DNA of 64,000 nucleotides from CAWJLE01 sp963843645 (GTDB lineage: Bacteria > Chloroflexota > Anaerolineae > DAOTYC01): NCBI GenBank assembly GCA_963843645.1, contig CAWJLE010000003.1, positions 1,240,001 to 1,304,000 of the forward strand. Reading direction: 5' to 3'. A model generated the notes under the pieces. The model made no database searches, was not told the origin of the DNA, and saw only the letters and a program-made list of their open reading frames with translations. The stretch's first letter is position 1, and the number at the start of each line of letters is the position of its first letter. Made by a program: the position numbers and the translations under genes. Positions 35,960 to 45,363 of the stretch are shown here, piece by piece.

Positions 35960-37111
35960 ATGGAGAAGGACATCACGTTGAGTGTACCAATTTCGTGTGC
36001 GATACAGGTCGGCGGGAAGAGCCGGCGTTTCGGCAAAGACAAGGCCCTGGTGGACGTGGAAGGTCAGCCGCTGGCAGCGAGGATCGTGGACCGTTTGCGG
36101 GGCGTGTCGGATGACGTTCTGCTGGTCGGCAACCGGCTGCATCGTTTCCAGGGCCTGAGCGCGCGGCTGGTTACGGACGAGATCACCGGGTGGGGAGCAT
36201 TGGGCGGCATGTGGACGAGCCTGCGCCAGGCGCGGCATCCGCTCGTGTTCGTGTGCGCCTGCGACATGCCATTTGTGGACCCGGCCGTGGTTCGCTTCCT
36301 CGCCGATCTTTCGGACGGCTACGATGTAGTCATACCACGACTGGGCGGCATCCTGCAGCCGACGCACGCCGTTTACCATCGAGCGGTGCTTCCGGCGATC
36401 GAGCGGCTGATCGCCACGGGAGACCGTTGTCCGCTCAACTTCTTGCCTGATGTTCGGCTGCGGACCGTCAGCGAGGACGAGATCGCTCCGATCGACCCGC
36501 AACTCAGGTCGTTCTTCAACATCAACAGACCCCGGGACTGGGAGCAACTGCAACACATCCTGCATCCTGACCGGTCGATCAAACACCATTCGAGCTCTGC
36601 AGTGGAGGAGAAGCACATGACGGTGCCCGTTATTTCGGTAGTCGGCAAGTCCAACGTTGGCAAGACGACGCTGCTCGAGAAGCTGCTGCCTGAACTGAAG
36701 CGGCGCGGCTACCGTGTCGCCACGATCAAGCACGACGCACACCATTTCGAGCTGGATACGCCGGGCAAGGACACGTGGCGGCACGCCCAGGCCGGCAGCG
36801 ACTGCGTGGTCATCTCGTCGGCCGAGAAGCTGGCGATGATCCAGAAGGTCGAGCGCGAGCTGACGCTGGATCAGATCGTCGCCCAGCTTGCGCTGCAGCC
36901 GCTGGACATCGTGCTGACCGAGGGCTACAAGCGCCAGGACAAGCCGAAGATCGAGGTCTCAAGGCGTGAGATGGGATCGCAGCTTCTGTGCACACGCGAA
37001 GAGCTGATCTGCCTGGCGACAGATCAGCCCTTCGATATGGACGTGCCGCAGTTCGACATCAACGACGCGAGCGGGATCGTCGATCTGATCGAGAAACGCT
37101 ACCTCAAGTAG
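35960..37111 (+). CDS. MobA-MobB fusion: molybdenum cofactor guanylyltransferase plus GTP-binding adaptor
   Basis: 383 residues. MobA part (about 1-205): AIQVGGKSRRFGKDKALVDV nucleotide loop, VTDEITGWGALGGMWTSL, VFVCACDMPFVDP. Linker, then MobB part from VISVVGKSNVGKTTLLEKL (P-loop) with ATIKHDAHHFELDTPGKDTW and DIVLTEGYKRQDKPKIEV. Together they attach GMP to molybdopterin to make MGD, the cofactor used by the DMSO-reductase-type enzyme at 29-31 kb. No good ribosome binding site precedes the ATG. The gap before it (35671-35959) shows nothing else recognisable. Confidence 0.92.
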   Translation: MEKDITLSVPISCAIQVGGKSRRFGKDKALVDVEGQPLAARIVDRLRGVSDDVLLVGNRLHRFQGLSARLVTDEITGWGALGGMWTSLRQARHPLVFVCACDMPFVDPAVVRFLADLSDGYDVVIPRLGGILQPTHAVYHRAVLPAIERLIATGDRCPLNFLPDVRLRTVSEDEIAPIDPQLRSFFNINRPRDWEQLQHILHPDRSIKHHSSSAVEEKHMTVPVISVVGKSNVGKTTLLEKLLPELKRRGYRVATIKHDAHHFELDTPGKDTWRHAQAGSDCVVISSAEKLAMIQKVERELTLDQIVAQLALQPLDIVLTEGYKRQDKPKIEVSRREMGSQLLCTREELICLATDQPFDMDVPQFDINDASGIVDLIEKRYLK

Positions 37112-37123
37112 CCTGAATCGGTT

Positions 37124-38912
37124 TCAATCGACCGTCAATGTTTTGCTTAAGTTGCGCGGGAAATCCGGGTCCAGGCCCCGCACCTGGCACGCTCGATAGG
37201 CCAGTAATTGCAGCGGCAACGCCGCCATCATGGGATAGAGCAACGGGTCGACGTCCGGCACCACGAGCAGGTCGTGCGCGTTTTCCCGCACGCGCGCGTC
37301 TTCCTGCGTGACTGCAATGACGCGCCCGTCACGGCACATGGTTTCGTTCAGTCCGCTGATCATGATCGGCACGTCCTCAGGGCCGACGACGAACACCACC
37401 GGGTACCCATCGTGGACCATGGACAGCGGGCCGTGCTTGAACTCCGTGGACAGGATACCCTCGCAGTGGGTGTAGGTCACCTCTTTGAGCTTCAGCGCAC
37501 CCTCCAGGGCAATTGGGTACGTCAGCCCGTAGCCCAGCATGTACATGTCGTTCCATCCGGCCAGCATTGGCTCCAGCCGGGCGACTTGCGGCTCGACGGC
37601 GGCCAGGGTGCGCTCCATCAGCGCCCGGTATCTCCGCCAGGAGGTCCGTCGAGTGGCCGCCCATGCGCAACGCTAGGAACAAGAAGGCCACCAGTTGGTT
37701 CATGAACGTCTTGGTCGCCGGCACGCTGATCTCGTATCCGCACGCAAGCGGCACGTAGCTCTGGGTGTCGTTCATCAGCGTCGAGCCGATGACGTTGACC
37801 AGCGCCACGCTGCCCATGTCACGCTGATGGGCCACCTCCAACGCCGCCAACACGTCCTTGGTCTCTCCGCTCTGGCTGACGAAGACGCCGACGTCGCGGC
37901 TGCCGGTGGCCGGCCCATACTGGGGCGCGAATTGAGGCGCCAGGATGGGGATGGCCGGGCGGCCTGCCAGCCTGGCGAAGTAGATCGAGCCCACCAGGCA
38001 GGCGTGGTAGCTCGTGCCGCAGCCGACCAGGTACAGGTGATGGGCGGACCGCAACTTGTCGACGACGGCGTCCATCTCGCGCGAGGCCTCCAGCAAGCCG
38101 ACCAGTTCCCCAGCCACCTGAGGCTGCTCGTAGATTTCTTTCAGGAAGAAGTGCGGATAGCTCCCCTTCTGCGCGGCCTCCATGCTCTGCGTGACGACTT
38201 CTGGCTCCCGCCGGATTACGCTGCCGTCGTCGACCCGCCGCAGCTCCACCCCATCGGCATCGAAGATGACGATCTCCCCGTCCCGCACGCGAACGACGCG
38301 GCGGGTCAGAGGCAGAATGGACGGCAGGTCGGACGAGACACAGGTGGCGTCGTCGGCCAGGCCGACCACCAGACCCGAGCCCTTCTTGAAGGCGTACATG
38401 CGGTCCTCGCCCAGTCGCCCGATCACGAAGGAATAGCTCCCCTCCAGGTCGTGATACGCCCGGCGGATGGCATCGACCATGTCGTGTCCCTGGTGCACGT
38501 AGCGCTCCACCGCGTGGACACAGGACTCGCCGTCGTTGTAGGAGCGGACCGTCATGCCCTCCGCCATAAACTGCTCGCGCAGCGAGGCGTTGTTGACCAC
38601 GTTCCCGTTGTGAGCGCCCACCATGTCCCCGTCGGAATCCAGGTGCGGCTGCGAGTTGACCTGGGAAGGCGCGCCGAACGTGGCCCAGCGGAGCTGAACC
38701 ATCCCGCGCCGCCCGGACATCTCCTCCAAATTCAGCCTCGAGGCCACCTCATCGACCTTGCCGGCATCCTTCCGCAGGTCGATGGTGCCGCCCTCGATCG
38801 TCGCACAGCCCACCGAGTCGTAGCCCCGATAGGACAGACGCCGTCCCGCCTCAACCAGCAGCCGCCCGAGTTGCTGTTCGCGACGCGCCACGATCCCAAA
38901 GATGCCGCACAT
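37124..38912 (-). CDS. glmS: Glutamine--fructose-6-phosphate aminotransferase, one frameshift
   Basis: About 595 residues after correction. Starts MCGIFGIVARREQQLGRLLV with catalytic Cys2 of the Ntn glutaminase; GAGGAGG upstream. Two SIS domains follow (LYLVGCGTSYHACLVGSIYF; FVSQSGETKDVLAALE; KLKEVTYTHCEGILSTEFKH) and the C-terminus ends DPDFPRNLSKTLTVD. One extra base in the CCC run at 37624-37626 breaks the frame between AEIP and ALMERTLAAVEPQ. It makes glucosamine-6-phosphate for cell-envelope sugars; essential in most bacteria, so decay is unlikely. It has no partner in the operon sense. Confidence 0.93.
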
Positions 38913-39054
38913 AATACCTCCTCGTATTGGCAGATTGTCTCTCGTTAGCGATTGTCCGCATCTTACCTCATCACGGTCCCGCCGTCAATCCTGGATCGGA
39001 GCCAATCCCCCACCCACGTGTCAAATCAAATGATAATGTTACCGGCGCGAGGCA

Positions 39055-39083
39055 TTGACAGACGTCAAATCATAGCCTATAAT
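39055..39083 (+). promoter_or_regulatory. Perfect consensus sigma70 promoter
   Basis: TTGACA (39055-39060), 17 bases, TATAAT (39078-39083) on the plus strand in the glmS / small-gene divergent gap. It drives the 90-residue gene at 39226 with a leader of about 135 bases. Confidence 0.75.
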
Positions 39084-39225
39084 GAAAGTAGAAAAGGCAC
39101 ACGGGCCTGGGAGTTGGTTGTCCGAGTCCATAGTCTCACAGTAGTTTTGGGCGCCGAACGGTGGCACAGTGCCGGTCGGCGTTGCGTTGTCTTTTGGGGG
39201 TCCGCTGTGCAAAGGAGTGTGTCAC

Positions 39226-39498
39226 ATGATGACCTCATTGAACAACTCGACCGCATTGACCATCAATCTCCGACAGAAGATGGAAGTGTTCATCGACCCC
39301 GCCTGGTCCGGTAGCACTCACCCAGCCTGGCCGTCGACAGGTCAGCGCCTGACTCCCCTGCAAGCCCTGGCGCGCTACGAAACCTACCGGCGCGCAGGCG
39401 GGACGTGGATCGCGCTTAAGGCGGTGGCCAGAGACGGCAGGGTTTTCGACGTCACGACGCTGCACCATGCGATCCAGCACTCACGGTGCAGGAGATAG
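39226..39498 (+). CDS. Small hypothetical protein
   Basis: 90 residues. AAAGGAG (39211-39217) is well placed before the ATG and a perfect consensus promoter lies upstream, so it is real and probably strongly expressed. Sequence features: MEVFIDPAWSGSTHPAWPST, then LTPLQALARYETYRRAGGTW and a basic Cys-Arg end. No membrane segment or known motif is seen. I do not recognise the family. Confidence 0.6.
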   Translation: MMTSLNNSTALTINLRQKMEVFIDPAWSGSTHPAWPSTGQRLTPLQALARYETYRRAGGTWIALKAVARDGRVFDVTTLHHAIQHSRCRR

Positions 39499-39934
39499 TG
39501 TCTGTGCGCTGGCCAGGTCTCCGCGTGGCCCATGACCACGCGCCGGCCCCGTTCGCTCCCGTCACCGGGTTCGGCGCGTCAGAGGCAATCGCGTCGATGA
39601 AAGCGCCGACCCCGGTCACCTGCGCGCTGGTACCGGCCCCAAACCGGCCAGCGGCACGTTTCGCCGGATTCCGGCTCGCCCCCGATGATTTCAGCATTGA
39701 CCTCGTCTGCTACAAAATCCTCATTTCTAGAGCACCGTGAACTCTCCCACGACTCCGACGAACTCGGATCCTCGTGAAACACTCTGACACGGGTCAGATA
39801 GCTTAGAACGATCGCGGTCAAGGCTCGCCTCCACTGCCTGCTTCGACCGTCGTCCCGTTTGTCCTTCTTCATACGCCGGTGCTACACTCAATAGCTGGCT
39901 GACGGACCCTTGTGCGACCCGAAAGGAGCCCTCT
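39499..39934. other. Intergenic region without recognised gene
   Basis: About 436 bases. Open frames exist on both strands but lack ribosome binding sites and sensible composition. No strong hairpin. The last 50 bases should hold the promoter of the isomerase gene. Confidence 0.4.
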
Positions 39935-40714
39935 ATGCGCATCAAGCAATCGGTCTGCTGGTCCATCCTCGACCTCGGCGGCATGAGCCTCGACGTATTC
40001 TTTCGCGAGGTCGCCGCCATCGGCTACCCCGGCGTGGAATTCTGGTGGCGCGACGACCATTTCGAAGAGACCGTCGAGCTCACGCGGAAACACGGCCTCC
40101 AGCTGACCAGCCTGGCCGCCCACCGCTCCCACGCCGACGGCCTCAACCGGCGCGCCAACCACGATCGCATCGAGCGTGAGATTAGTGAATCCATCGACAT
40201 CGCCGCGCGGGTGGGGATGCCCGGCATCATCGTCCTCACGGGCAACGTCCAGCCGCACCAGACGGAGCTCGAGGCGATCGACGCCATAGCCGACGGCCTG
40301 CGCCGCGTAGCGCCCTGCGCCGAGACCAGGGGCGTCAACCTCAACGTCGAGATCCTCAATACCAAAGTCGATCACCCTGGTTATCAGGGAAGCTCCACTG
40401 CCTTCGCTATGGCCGTCATCGAGAAGGTGAACAGCCCCCGCGTCAAGATGGTGTTCGACATCTACCACATGCAGATTCAGGAGGGCGACGTCATCCGCAC
40501 GATCCGCGATCACATTCGCTGGATCGGCCACTTCCACACCGGCGGCGTGCCGGGCCGCCACGAGCTCGACGACAGCCAGGAACTGAACTATCGCGCCGTC
40601 TGCCGCGCGATTGCCGAAGCCGGGTACGACGGCTACGTCGCCCACGAGTACGTGCCCACCCGCCCGCTACTCGAATCGCTGCGCCAGGCATTCGAGATCT
40701 GCGACGTCGGCTAG
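39935..40714 (+). CDS. Sugar-phosphate isomerase/epimerase family (AP-endonuclease-2 TIM barrel), Hyi-like
   Basis: A 259-residue TIM barrel. ATG after GAAAGGAG. Motifs: IGYPGVEFWWRDDHFEE, NVQPHQTELEAI, VNLNVEILNTKVDHPGY (metal-binding Glu), VKMVFDIYHMQIQEGDVI (Asp-x-x-His), WIGHFHTGGVPGRHELDDSQ and YDGYVAHEYVPT (Glu). This set matches hydroxypyruvate isomerase and related keto-sugar isomerases with a divalent metal. It is followed, after a palindromic repeat, by a Gfo/Idh/MocA oxidoreductase, a common partner in sugar or inositol breakdown. Confidence 0.85.
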   Translation: MRIKQSVCWSILDLGGMSLDVFFREVAAIGYPGVEFWWRDDHFEETVELTRKHGLQLTSLAAHRSHADGLNRRANHDRIEREISESIDIAARVGMPGIIVLTGNVQPHQTELEAIDAIADGLRRVAPCAETRGVNLNVEILNTKVDHPGYQGSSTAFAMAVIEKVNSPRVKMVFDIYHMQIQEGDVIRTIRDHIRWIGHFHTGGVPGRHELDDSQELNYRAVCRAIAEAGYDGYVAHEYVPTRPLLESLRQAFEICDVG

Positions 40715-40724
40715 CAAGGTTGCT

Positions 40725-40863
40725 CACCACAGAGGCACGGAGGACACGGAGAAGAGACATCACAAATGTCAGAGCAAGTTACGCTCCTTGGCTGTCAAAA
40801 ACCTGCATCCGGAAATCTCATTCCCAAATGTCTTTTCTCCGTGTCCTCCGTGCCTCTGTGGTG
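40725..40863. repeat. Palindromic repeat, CACCAC family, copy 1
   Basis: Arms of 33 bases (40725-40757 and 40831-40863) pair with one mismatch around a 73-base loop. The arm begins CACCACAGAGGCACGGAGGA. A related element occurs at 43773-43848. It fills the gap between the isomerase and oxidoreductase genes. Confidence 0.85.
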
Positions 40864-40912
40864 AATCTGCTCACGGCAAACACCAGTCGCATCCGATGCT
40901 AAGGAGGATCAT

Positions 40913-41962
40913 ATGGACCCGGTTCGACTCGCGATCATCGGCGGAGGCAATATCGCCTTCAACGCTCACGTTCCGGCCATCGAGGCCGTTCCGGAGGTGC
41001 GGGTAGTCGCGGCGGCCGCGACGCCCGTCGAGCACGCACAGCGCGTGGCCGACCATTTTGGCCTGAGCCGCTACGCCACGGACCCTCAGGCCGTCTTCGA
41101 CGACCCGGAGGTCGAGGCGGTGCTCATCACCACGCCGCCCGTCACCCACGCCGACTTCACCCGGCGCGCCGCCGCGGCCGGCAAGCACGTGCTGTGTGAG
41201 AAGCCCATGGCTCGTTCGCTGGCCGAGTGTGACGCCATGATCGATGCCTGCCACGACGCGGGTGTCATCTTGCAGATCGGAGAAATGAAGCGCTTCAATG
41301 CAGGTTACCGTATCGCCGGAGACGTCCTGGAGCGTGGCGTGATCGGCGAGATCTTCATGGCGCGCTACCACACCAGCTACTACGCGCCGTTTACGCGCCA
41401 GCTGTGGTATGCCACGCCCGAGATTTCAGGCGGCGGGCAGATGATGAATCAGATGCCCCACGAGGTCAGTGTCCTACGGTGGTTCCTGGGTAAGGTCGTC
41501 GCCGTCAGCGCGATGAGCAACCATCCGCTCGGCCCCGAGCCGGAGGACAACGCCGCGGTCACCCTGCGCTTCGAGGGCGACGCCGTGGCAGTCGTCACGG
41601 TCAGCTGGATGGCCAAGCAGTACAACCTGTCCCTGCCCTGCCCGCCCGAGTTCCCCTTCGACGAGCGGTTCGAAGTGCTGGGCACGGAAGGCGCGCTGAC
41701 GATCGACAGTCCGTACTCATACTGGAACGTCCCCATCCGCCTCAGCGTCTACACCGACCGCGACCTGAGCGGATTCACCCGCGGCTGGAACATCATCCCG
41801 TGCCCGGCCGGCGACCAGTACATCGCGCAGATGCGAAGCTTCGCCCGGGCGGTGCGGGACCTGGAGCCGTGCGGATATCCCGGCGCCGAGGGCCGCGCCG
41901 ACATCGCCGTCATCCGCGCCGCCATGGCCGCGGCGGACACGGGCCAGACCGTGACGCTCTGA
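40913..41962 (+). CDS. Gfo/Idh/MocA-family oxidoreductase
   Basis: 349 residues. ATG after AAGGAGG. N-terminal Rossmann fold (LAIIGGGNIAFNAHVPAIEA), EKPMARS with the conserved catalytic Lys, and a C-terminal alpha/beta domain (GEIFMARYHTSYYAPFTRQL, GGGQMMNQMPHEVSVLRWFL with the usual Asp/His region). NAD(P)-dependent oxidation of a sugar, inositol or similar polyol. It is in the same direction as the isomerase upstream and likely acts with it. Confidence 0.88.
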   Translation: MDPVRLAIIGGGNIAFNAHVPAIEAVPEVRVVAAAATPVEHAQRVADHFGLSRYATDPQAVFDDPEVEAVLITTPPVTHADFTRRAAAAGKHVLCEKPMARSLAECDAMIDACHDAGVILQIGEMKRFNAGYRIAGDVLERGVIGEIFMARYHTSYYAPFTRQLWYATPEISGGGQMMNQMPHEVSVLRWFLGKVVAVSAMSNHPLGPEPEDNAAVTLRFEGDAVAVVTVSWMAKQYNLSLPCPPEFPFDERFEVLGTEGALTIDSPYSYWNVPIRLSVYTDRDLSGFTRGWNIIPCPAGDQYIAQMRSFARAVRDLEPCGYPGAEGRADIAVIRAAMAAADTGQTVTL

Positions 41963-42038
41963 GGCGGCCGGATGCCTTGACCTCCCTGCCGCGCGCGGCT
42001 ATAATGCCGTGGATCGGCACACAAGGGAGGACACGACT

Positions 42039-43763
42039 ATGCGGACGCTGCGACTGGGCCTGGCTCAGCTCAACCCGACGGTGGGGGATATCGACGAGAA
42101 CGAAAAAAAGATCTTGGAGGCGATCGACCGCGCGCGCGGTTTGGGCGTCGACCTGCTCGCGACGCCGGAGCTGGCGCTCTGCGGCTACCCACCGGAGGAC
42201 CTGTTGCTCAAGCCACAGTTCGCCGAGGCCAATCGCCAGGCACTAGGTCGCGTCGCACTCGCCACCGCAGGTATGACCGTCATCGTCGGCTTCGTCGACC
42301 GTGAGAACGACATCTACAACGCCGCGGCCGTATTGCACGACGGGCGGGTCGCCGCCGTCTATCACAAGGCCTACCTGCCGAACTACAGCGTCTTCGACGA
42401 GGACCGTTACTTCATGGCCGGTGACCGACCGCTGGTCGTCGAGCTGGGTGAAGCAGTCGTCGGCATCAACATCTGCGAAGACATCTGGTCTCCCTCCGGG
42501 CCGACCGAGCTGCAGGCCCTGGCCGGTGCGCAGCTCATCGTCAACATCTCCGCGTCGCCCTACTACAAGGGCAAGATCCACTCGCGCGAGCGCATGTGGG
42601 CCACCCGCGCCGCCGACAACGTGGTCCTGGTGGCCGTCTGCTGCCTCGTCGGCGGCCAGGACGAGCTCATCTTCGATGGGGGCAGTGTCATCCTCGACCC
42701 GTCCGGCGAGGTCGTCGCTCGCGGCCGGCAGTTCGTCGAAGAGCTGATCGTCGCGGACCTGAACCTGGAGCCGGTCTTCCGCCGCCGCCTGCACGACCCG
42801 CGCCGTCGCAAGGAGCGCTTTGCCGGCCACGAGGACGGCCTGGTGGATCGCGTCGTGCTCGACCCGCTTCCGCCGCTCGACAAGCCACTCATCGATCCGG
42901 TCGTCGCCCCGCTGCTGGAGCCTGTCGCCGAGGTGTACGAGGCCCTGGTTCTGGGCACCCGCGACTACATGTGCAAGAACGGCTTTCGCCAGGTCGTGAT
43001 CGGCCTGAGCGGGGGCGTCGACTCCGCGTTGACCGCCGCCATCGCCGTCGACGCGTTGGGGAAGCAAAACGTGCGCGGCGTATTCATGCCCTCGGAATTC
43101 TCGTCCACTGACAGCCGCGATGACGCGGAAGACCTGGCCCGCCGCCTGGACATCTCCTTCATCACCGTGCCCATTCAGGACACCTTCCAGGCCTACCTGG
43201 AAATGCTGGCTCCCGCCTTCGACGGCATGGCACGCGACGTGACCGAGGAAAACCTGCAGGCCCGCATCCGCGGCAACATCTTGATGGCCATCTCCAACAA
43301 GTTTCGCGCGCTGGTCCTCACCACCGGCAACAAGAGCGAGCTGGCCACCGGTTACTGCACGCTCTACGGTGACATGGCCGGCGGCTTCGCCGTGATCAAG
43401 GACATCCCCAAGTGCCTGGTCTACGATCTGTGCCGCTACCGCAATCAGCAAGATCCGGTCATTCCCGAGCGCATCCTGACCAAGGCGCCGACCGCCGAGC
43501 TGCGGGCCAACCAGAAGGACGAAGACTCCCTTCCACCCTACCCGGTCCTGGACCCCATCCTGGAAGCTTATGTCGAGCAGGACATGACGCCTGCTGAGAT
43601 CGTCGCCCTCGGCTACGAAGAAGCCACGGTGCGTGAGGTCATCCGGCTCGTCGACCGGAACGAGTACAAGCGGCGACAGGCCGCCCCCGGCGTCAAGATC
43701 ACTCCGCGCGCCTTCGGCAAAGACCGCCGCCTGCCCATCACGAATAAGTTCCGGGAGAAGTAA
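42039..43763 (+). CDS. nadE: Glutamine-dependent NAD+ synthetase
   Basis: 574 residues. ATG at 42039 after GGGAGGAC. N-terminal nitrilase-type glutaminase with Glu (ATPELALCGYPPEDL), Lys (VYHKAYLPNY) and Cys (VGINICEDIW); C-terminal PP-loop synthetase with SGGVDSAL, TTGNKSELATGYCTLYGDMA and GGFAVIKDIPK. It converts nicotinate adenine dinucleotide to NAD+ with glutamine nitrogen and ATP. The gene stands alone; a perfect 31-bp inverted repeat follows. Confidence 0.95.
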   Translation: MRTLRLGLAQLNPTVGDIDENEKKILEAIDRARGLGVDLLATPELALCGYPPEDLLLKPQFAEANRQALGRVALATAGMTVIVGFVDRENDIYNAAAVLHDGRVAAVYHKAYLPNYSVFDEDRYFMAGDRPLVVELGEAVVGINICEDIWSPSGPTELQALAGAQLIVNISASPYYKGKIHSRERMWATRAADNVVLVAVCCLVGGQDELIFDGGSVILDPSGEVVARGRQFVEELIVADLNLEPVFRRRLHDPRRRKERFAGHEDGLVDRVVLDPLPPLDKPLIDPVVAPLLEPVAEVYEALVLGTRDYMCKNGFRQVVIGLSGGVDSALTAAIAVDALGKQNVRGVFMPSEFSSTDSRDDAEDLARRLDISFITVPIQDTFQAYLEMLAPAFDGMARDVTEENLQARIRGNILMAISNKFRALVLTTGNKSELATGYCTLYGDMAGGFAVIKDIPKCLVYDLCRYRNQQDPVIPERILTKAPTAELRANQKDEDSLPPYPVLDPILEAYVEQDMTPAEIVALGYEEATVREVIRLVDRNEYKRRQAAPGVKITPRAFGKDRRLPITNKFREK

Positions 43764-43772
43764 GAACGGTTG

Positions 43773-43848
43773 CACCACGGCGACACCGAGAACGCGGAGA
43801 AAAGCAAATGGTGTTGTTTTTCTCCGCGTTCTCGGTGTCGCCGTGGTG
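43773..43848. repeat. Palindromic repeat, CACCAC family, copy 2
   Basis: Perfect 31-bp arms (43773-43803 and 43818-43848) with a 14-base loop. The arm begins CACCACGGCGACACCGAGAA, related to the element at 40725. It lies between convergent nadE and the ADP-dependent kinase gene and could also terminate both. Confidence 0.88.
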
Positions 43849-43896
43849 GAATACGCAGATGCGCCGCGATTCCAAGCGGAACGAGGCGCATCTGCT

Positions 43897-45282
43897 TCAC
43901 TTCCCCATCATCACCAGGATCCCGCCGGTGAAGCTGTCGCCGAGGCCGACGGTGCCGGCGGGATGCGAGACGCTGAGCGTCGGCGCGAAAACCAGGTTGG
44001 CGTCCGCGTAAGGCCCAATGCCCTCGTTAAGCGGCACGACGGCCGCCAGCCGCTCCTCGGCTTCCTGCGACGCCGGGCCCGGCCGGCCATCAGCCAGGGT
44101 CCTCCGCAGATCCTCCGTGCGCGGCCACTTTCCCAGCCTGGCTCGCGTGCCCGACACCAGCGACCCAAACAGGAGCGCTTTCTGCTCGACGCTCGGATCG
44201 AAGTCCGTCAGGGTCAGACAGTAATCCTGCGTGTGGAGGTTGACTCGCCGCGGACGCAGGCCGCCGGCTGCCGCCAGGCGCGCCCGCAGCTCGACCAGCA
44301 GCGCCAGCCGGTCCTCGATGGCCTCCGGCGGAGGCGCCTGCCACCCGGCCACCGCCATGGTCACCTCCTGCTCGTTGCCGCCCACGGAATCCATGCGGGG
44401 CGCCAGGTCGTCGACGATGGGCCGAATCAGCGCTGGATCGCTCACGCAGGCCAGCTCCGCATGAAACATCAGCTCCGGCCGCGTACGACGCACCGCACGC
44501 ACGTGCTCCAGCGTCACCGCCATACGGGCCCGCGAAGTCTCCACGCTGTCCAAGACGGTAAATCCGGTGATCATCGCCCGGTTGACGTGCGTCGCCGGGT
44601 CGGCCATGGCCTGGAAGAACAGCGGATCGATCGGCAGCCACGCGTTGACCGGATCGTAGATCATGATAATTCGGTTGGCCCGCTGCGCCCTGACCGTCAT
44701 TCCACCCCAGGATAAGCAGTCACCGGTCTGGAACTCCAACACGTAGTGGATCATCGGCCGGTCGCCCGGGCGCACTGCCTGGACCAGCGGCCGCAACCCG
44801 TCCGGCGTGGCCACAACCAGCCGCTCCGAATCCGAGAACACGTTGGCGTCTGCCGCTGACAGCGCCGTGACGTGCACCAGCGCCCGGTAGCCCAGGTGCG
44901 CCAGTGTGTTGGCCGCCTGCGCGCCCGCCCCGCCCAGCTGCAGCGGACGAGGGCCGGTGCCCGTTCTGGAAAAGCGCGGCGCCAGCCACTGCGACATCTC
45001 CTCGCCGACGCCGATCACGTCGCCGGTTCCGGCGCGCATGTGGTGCAGCAGGGCGTTCACCACGTCCACCGGGTCGTCGATGCGCTCCGGCAGCTCTCCG
45101 ACCGGCCCGTGGCATCCGCCGGGGTCAATCGCCGCCAGCGCGCACTGCGCCTCCGCGTCCAGCTTGACGAGTACGTCCACGTTGTTGGTGTAGCCGCATG
45201 CCACCGAGAAATCTTCGCACCGCCGGCGCTCGGCTGCCGCCAGGGCCGCCGCAAACCGTTCCGGCCAATCGTTCGTTGTGGG
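43897..45282 (-). CDS. ADP-dependent sugar kinase family (ADP-glucokinase/phosphofructokinase fold)
   Basis: 461 residues. GTG at 45282 is preferred because GAAGGGAG lies upstream. The ribokinase-like fold of ADP-dependent kinases is suggested by HXE (MFHAELAC), NXXE (GGNEQEVT) and GXGD (VGLGDSFTGG, catalytic Asp), with an N-terminal lid region (GYTNNVDVLVKLD, LQLGGAGAQAANTLAHLGY). Such enzymes phosphorylate glucose or fructose-6-phosphate with ADP, mostly in Archaea and vertebrates. Sugar specificity cannot be assigned. No nearby glycolytic genes. Confidence 0.75.
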   Translation of the reverse strand, partial: PTTNDWPERFAAALAAAERRRCEDFSVACGYTNNVDVLVKLDAEAQCALAAIDPGGCHGPVGELPERIDDPVDVVNALLHHMRAGTGDVIGVGEEMSQWLAPRFSRTGTGPRPLQLGGAGAQAANTLAHLGYRALVHVTALSAADANVFSDSERLVVATPDGLRPLVQAVRPGDRPMIHYVLEFQTGDCLSWGGMTVRAQRANRIIMIYDPVNAWLPIDPLFFQAMADPATHVNRAMITGFTVLDSVETSRARMAVTLEHVRAVRRTRPELMFHAELACVSDPALIRPIVDDLAPRMDSVGGNEQEVTMAVAGWQAPPPEAIEDRLALLVELRARLAAAGGLRPRRVNLHTQDYCLTLTDFDPSVEQKALLFGSLVSGTRARLGKWPRTEDLRRTLADGRPGPASQEAEERLAAVVPLNEGIGPYADANLVFAPTLSVSHPAGTVGLGDSFTGGILVMMGK

Positions 45283-45363
45283 CACAAACCGTCTCCCTTC
45301 GGGCAATACTCAGATGCGATTCTAGCACCGAAGGAAAAGCGCGGCAACAGTCCCGTGGCCGAA

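Noticed and set aside
37695..38948. Plus-strand open frame of 417 codons opposite glmS
   Set aside because: GlmS on the other strand is unambiguous; the frame is a GC-rich antisense shadow.
42243..43778. Minus-strand open frame of 511 codons opposite nadE
   Set aside because: It mirrors nadE in the antisense direction, has antisense-type composition (runs of Val, Asp, Gly, His) and no ribosome binding site.
40725..43848. CRISPR array
   Set aside because: The repeats are isolated inverted repeats with unlike spacing, not direct repeats separated by unique spacers, and no cas genes are present.
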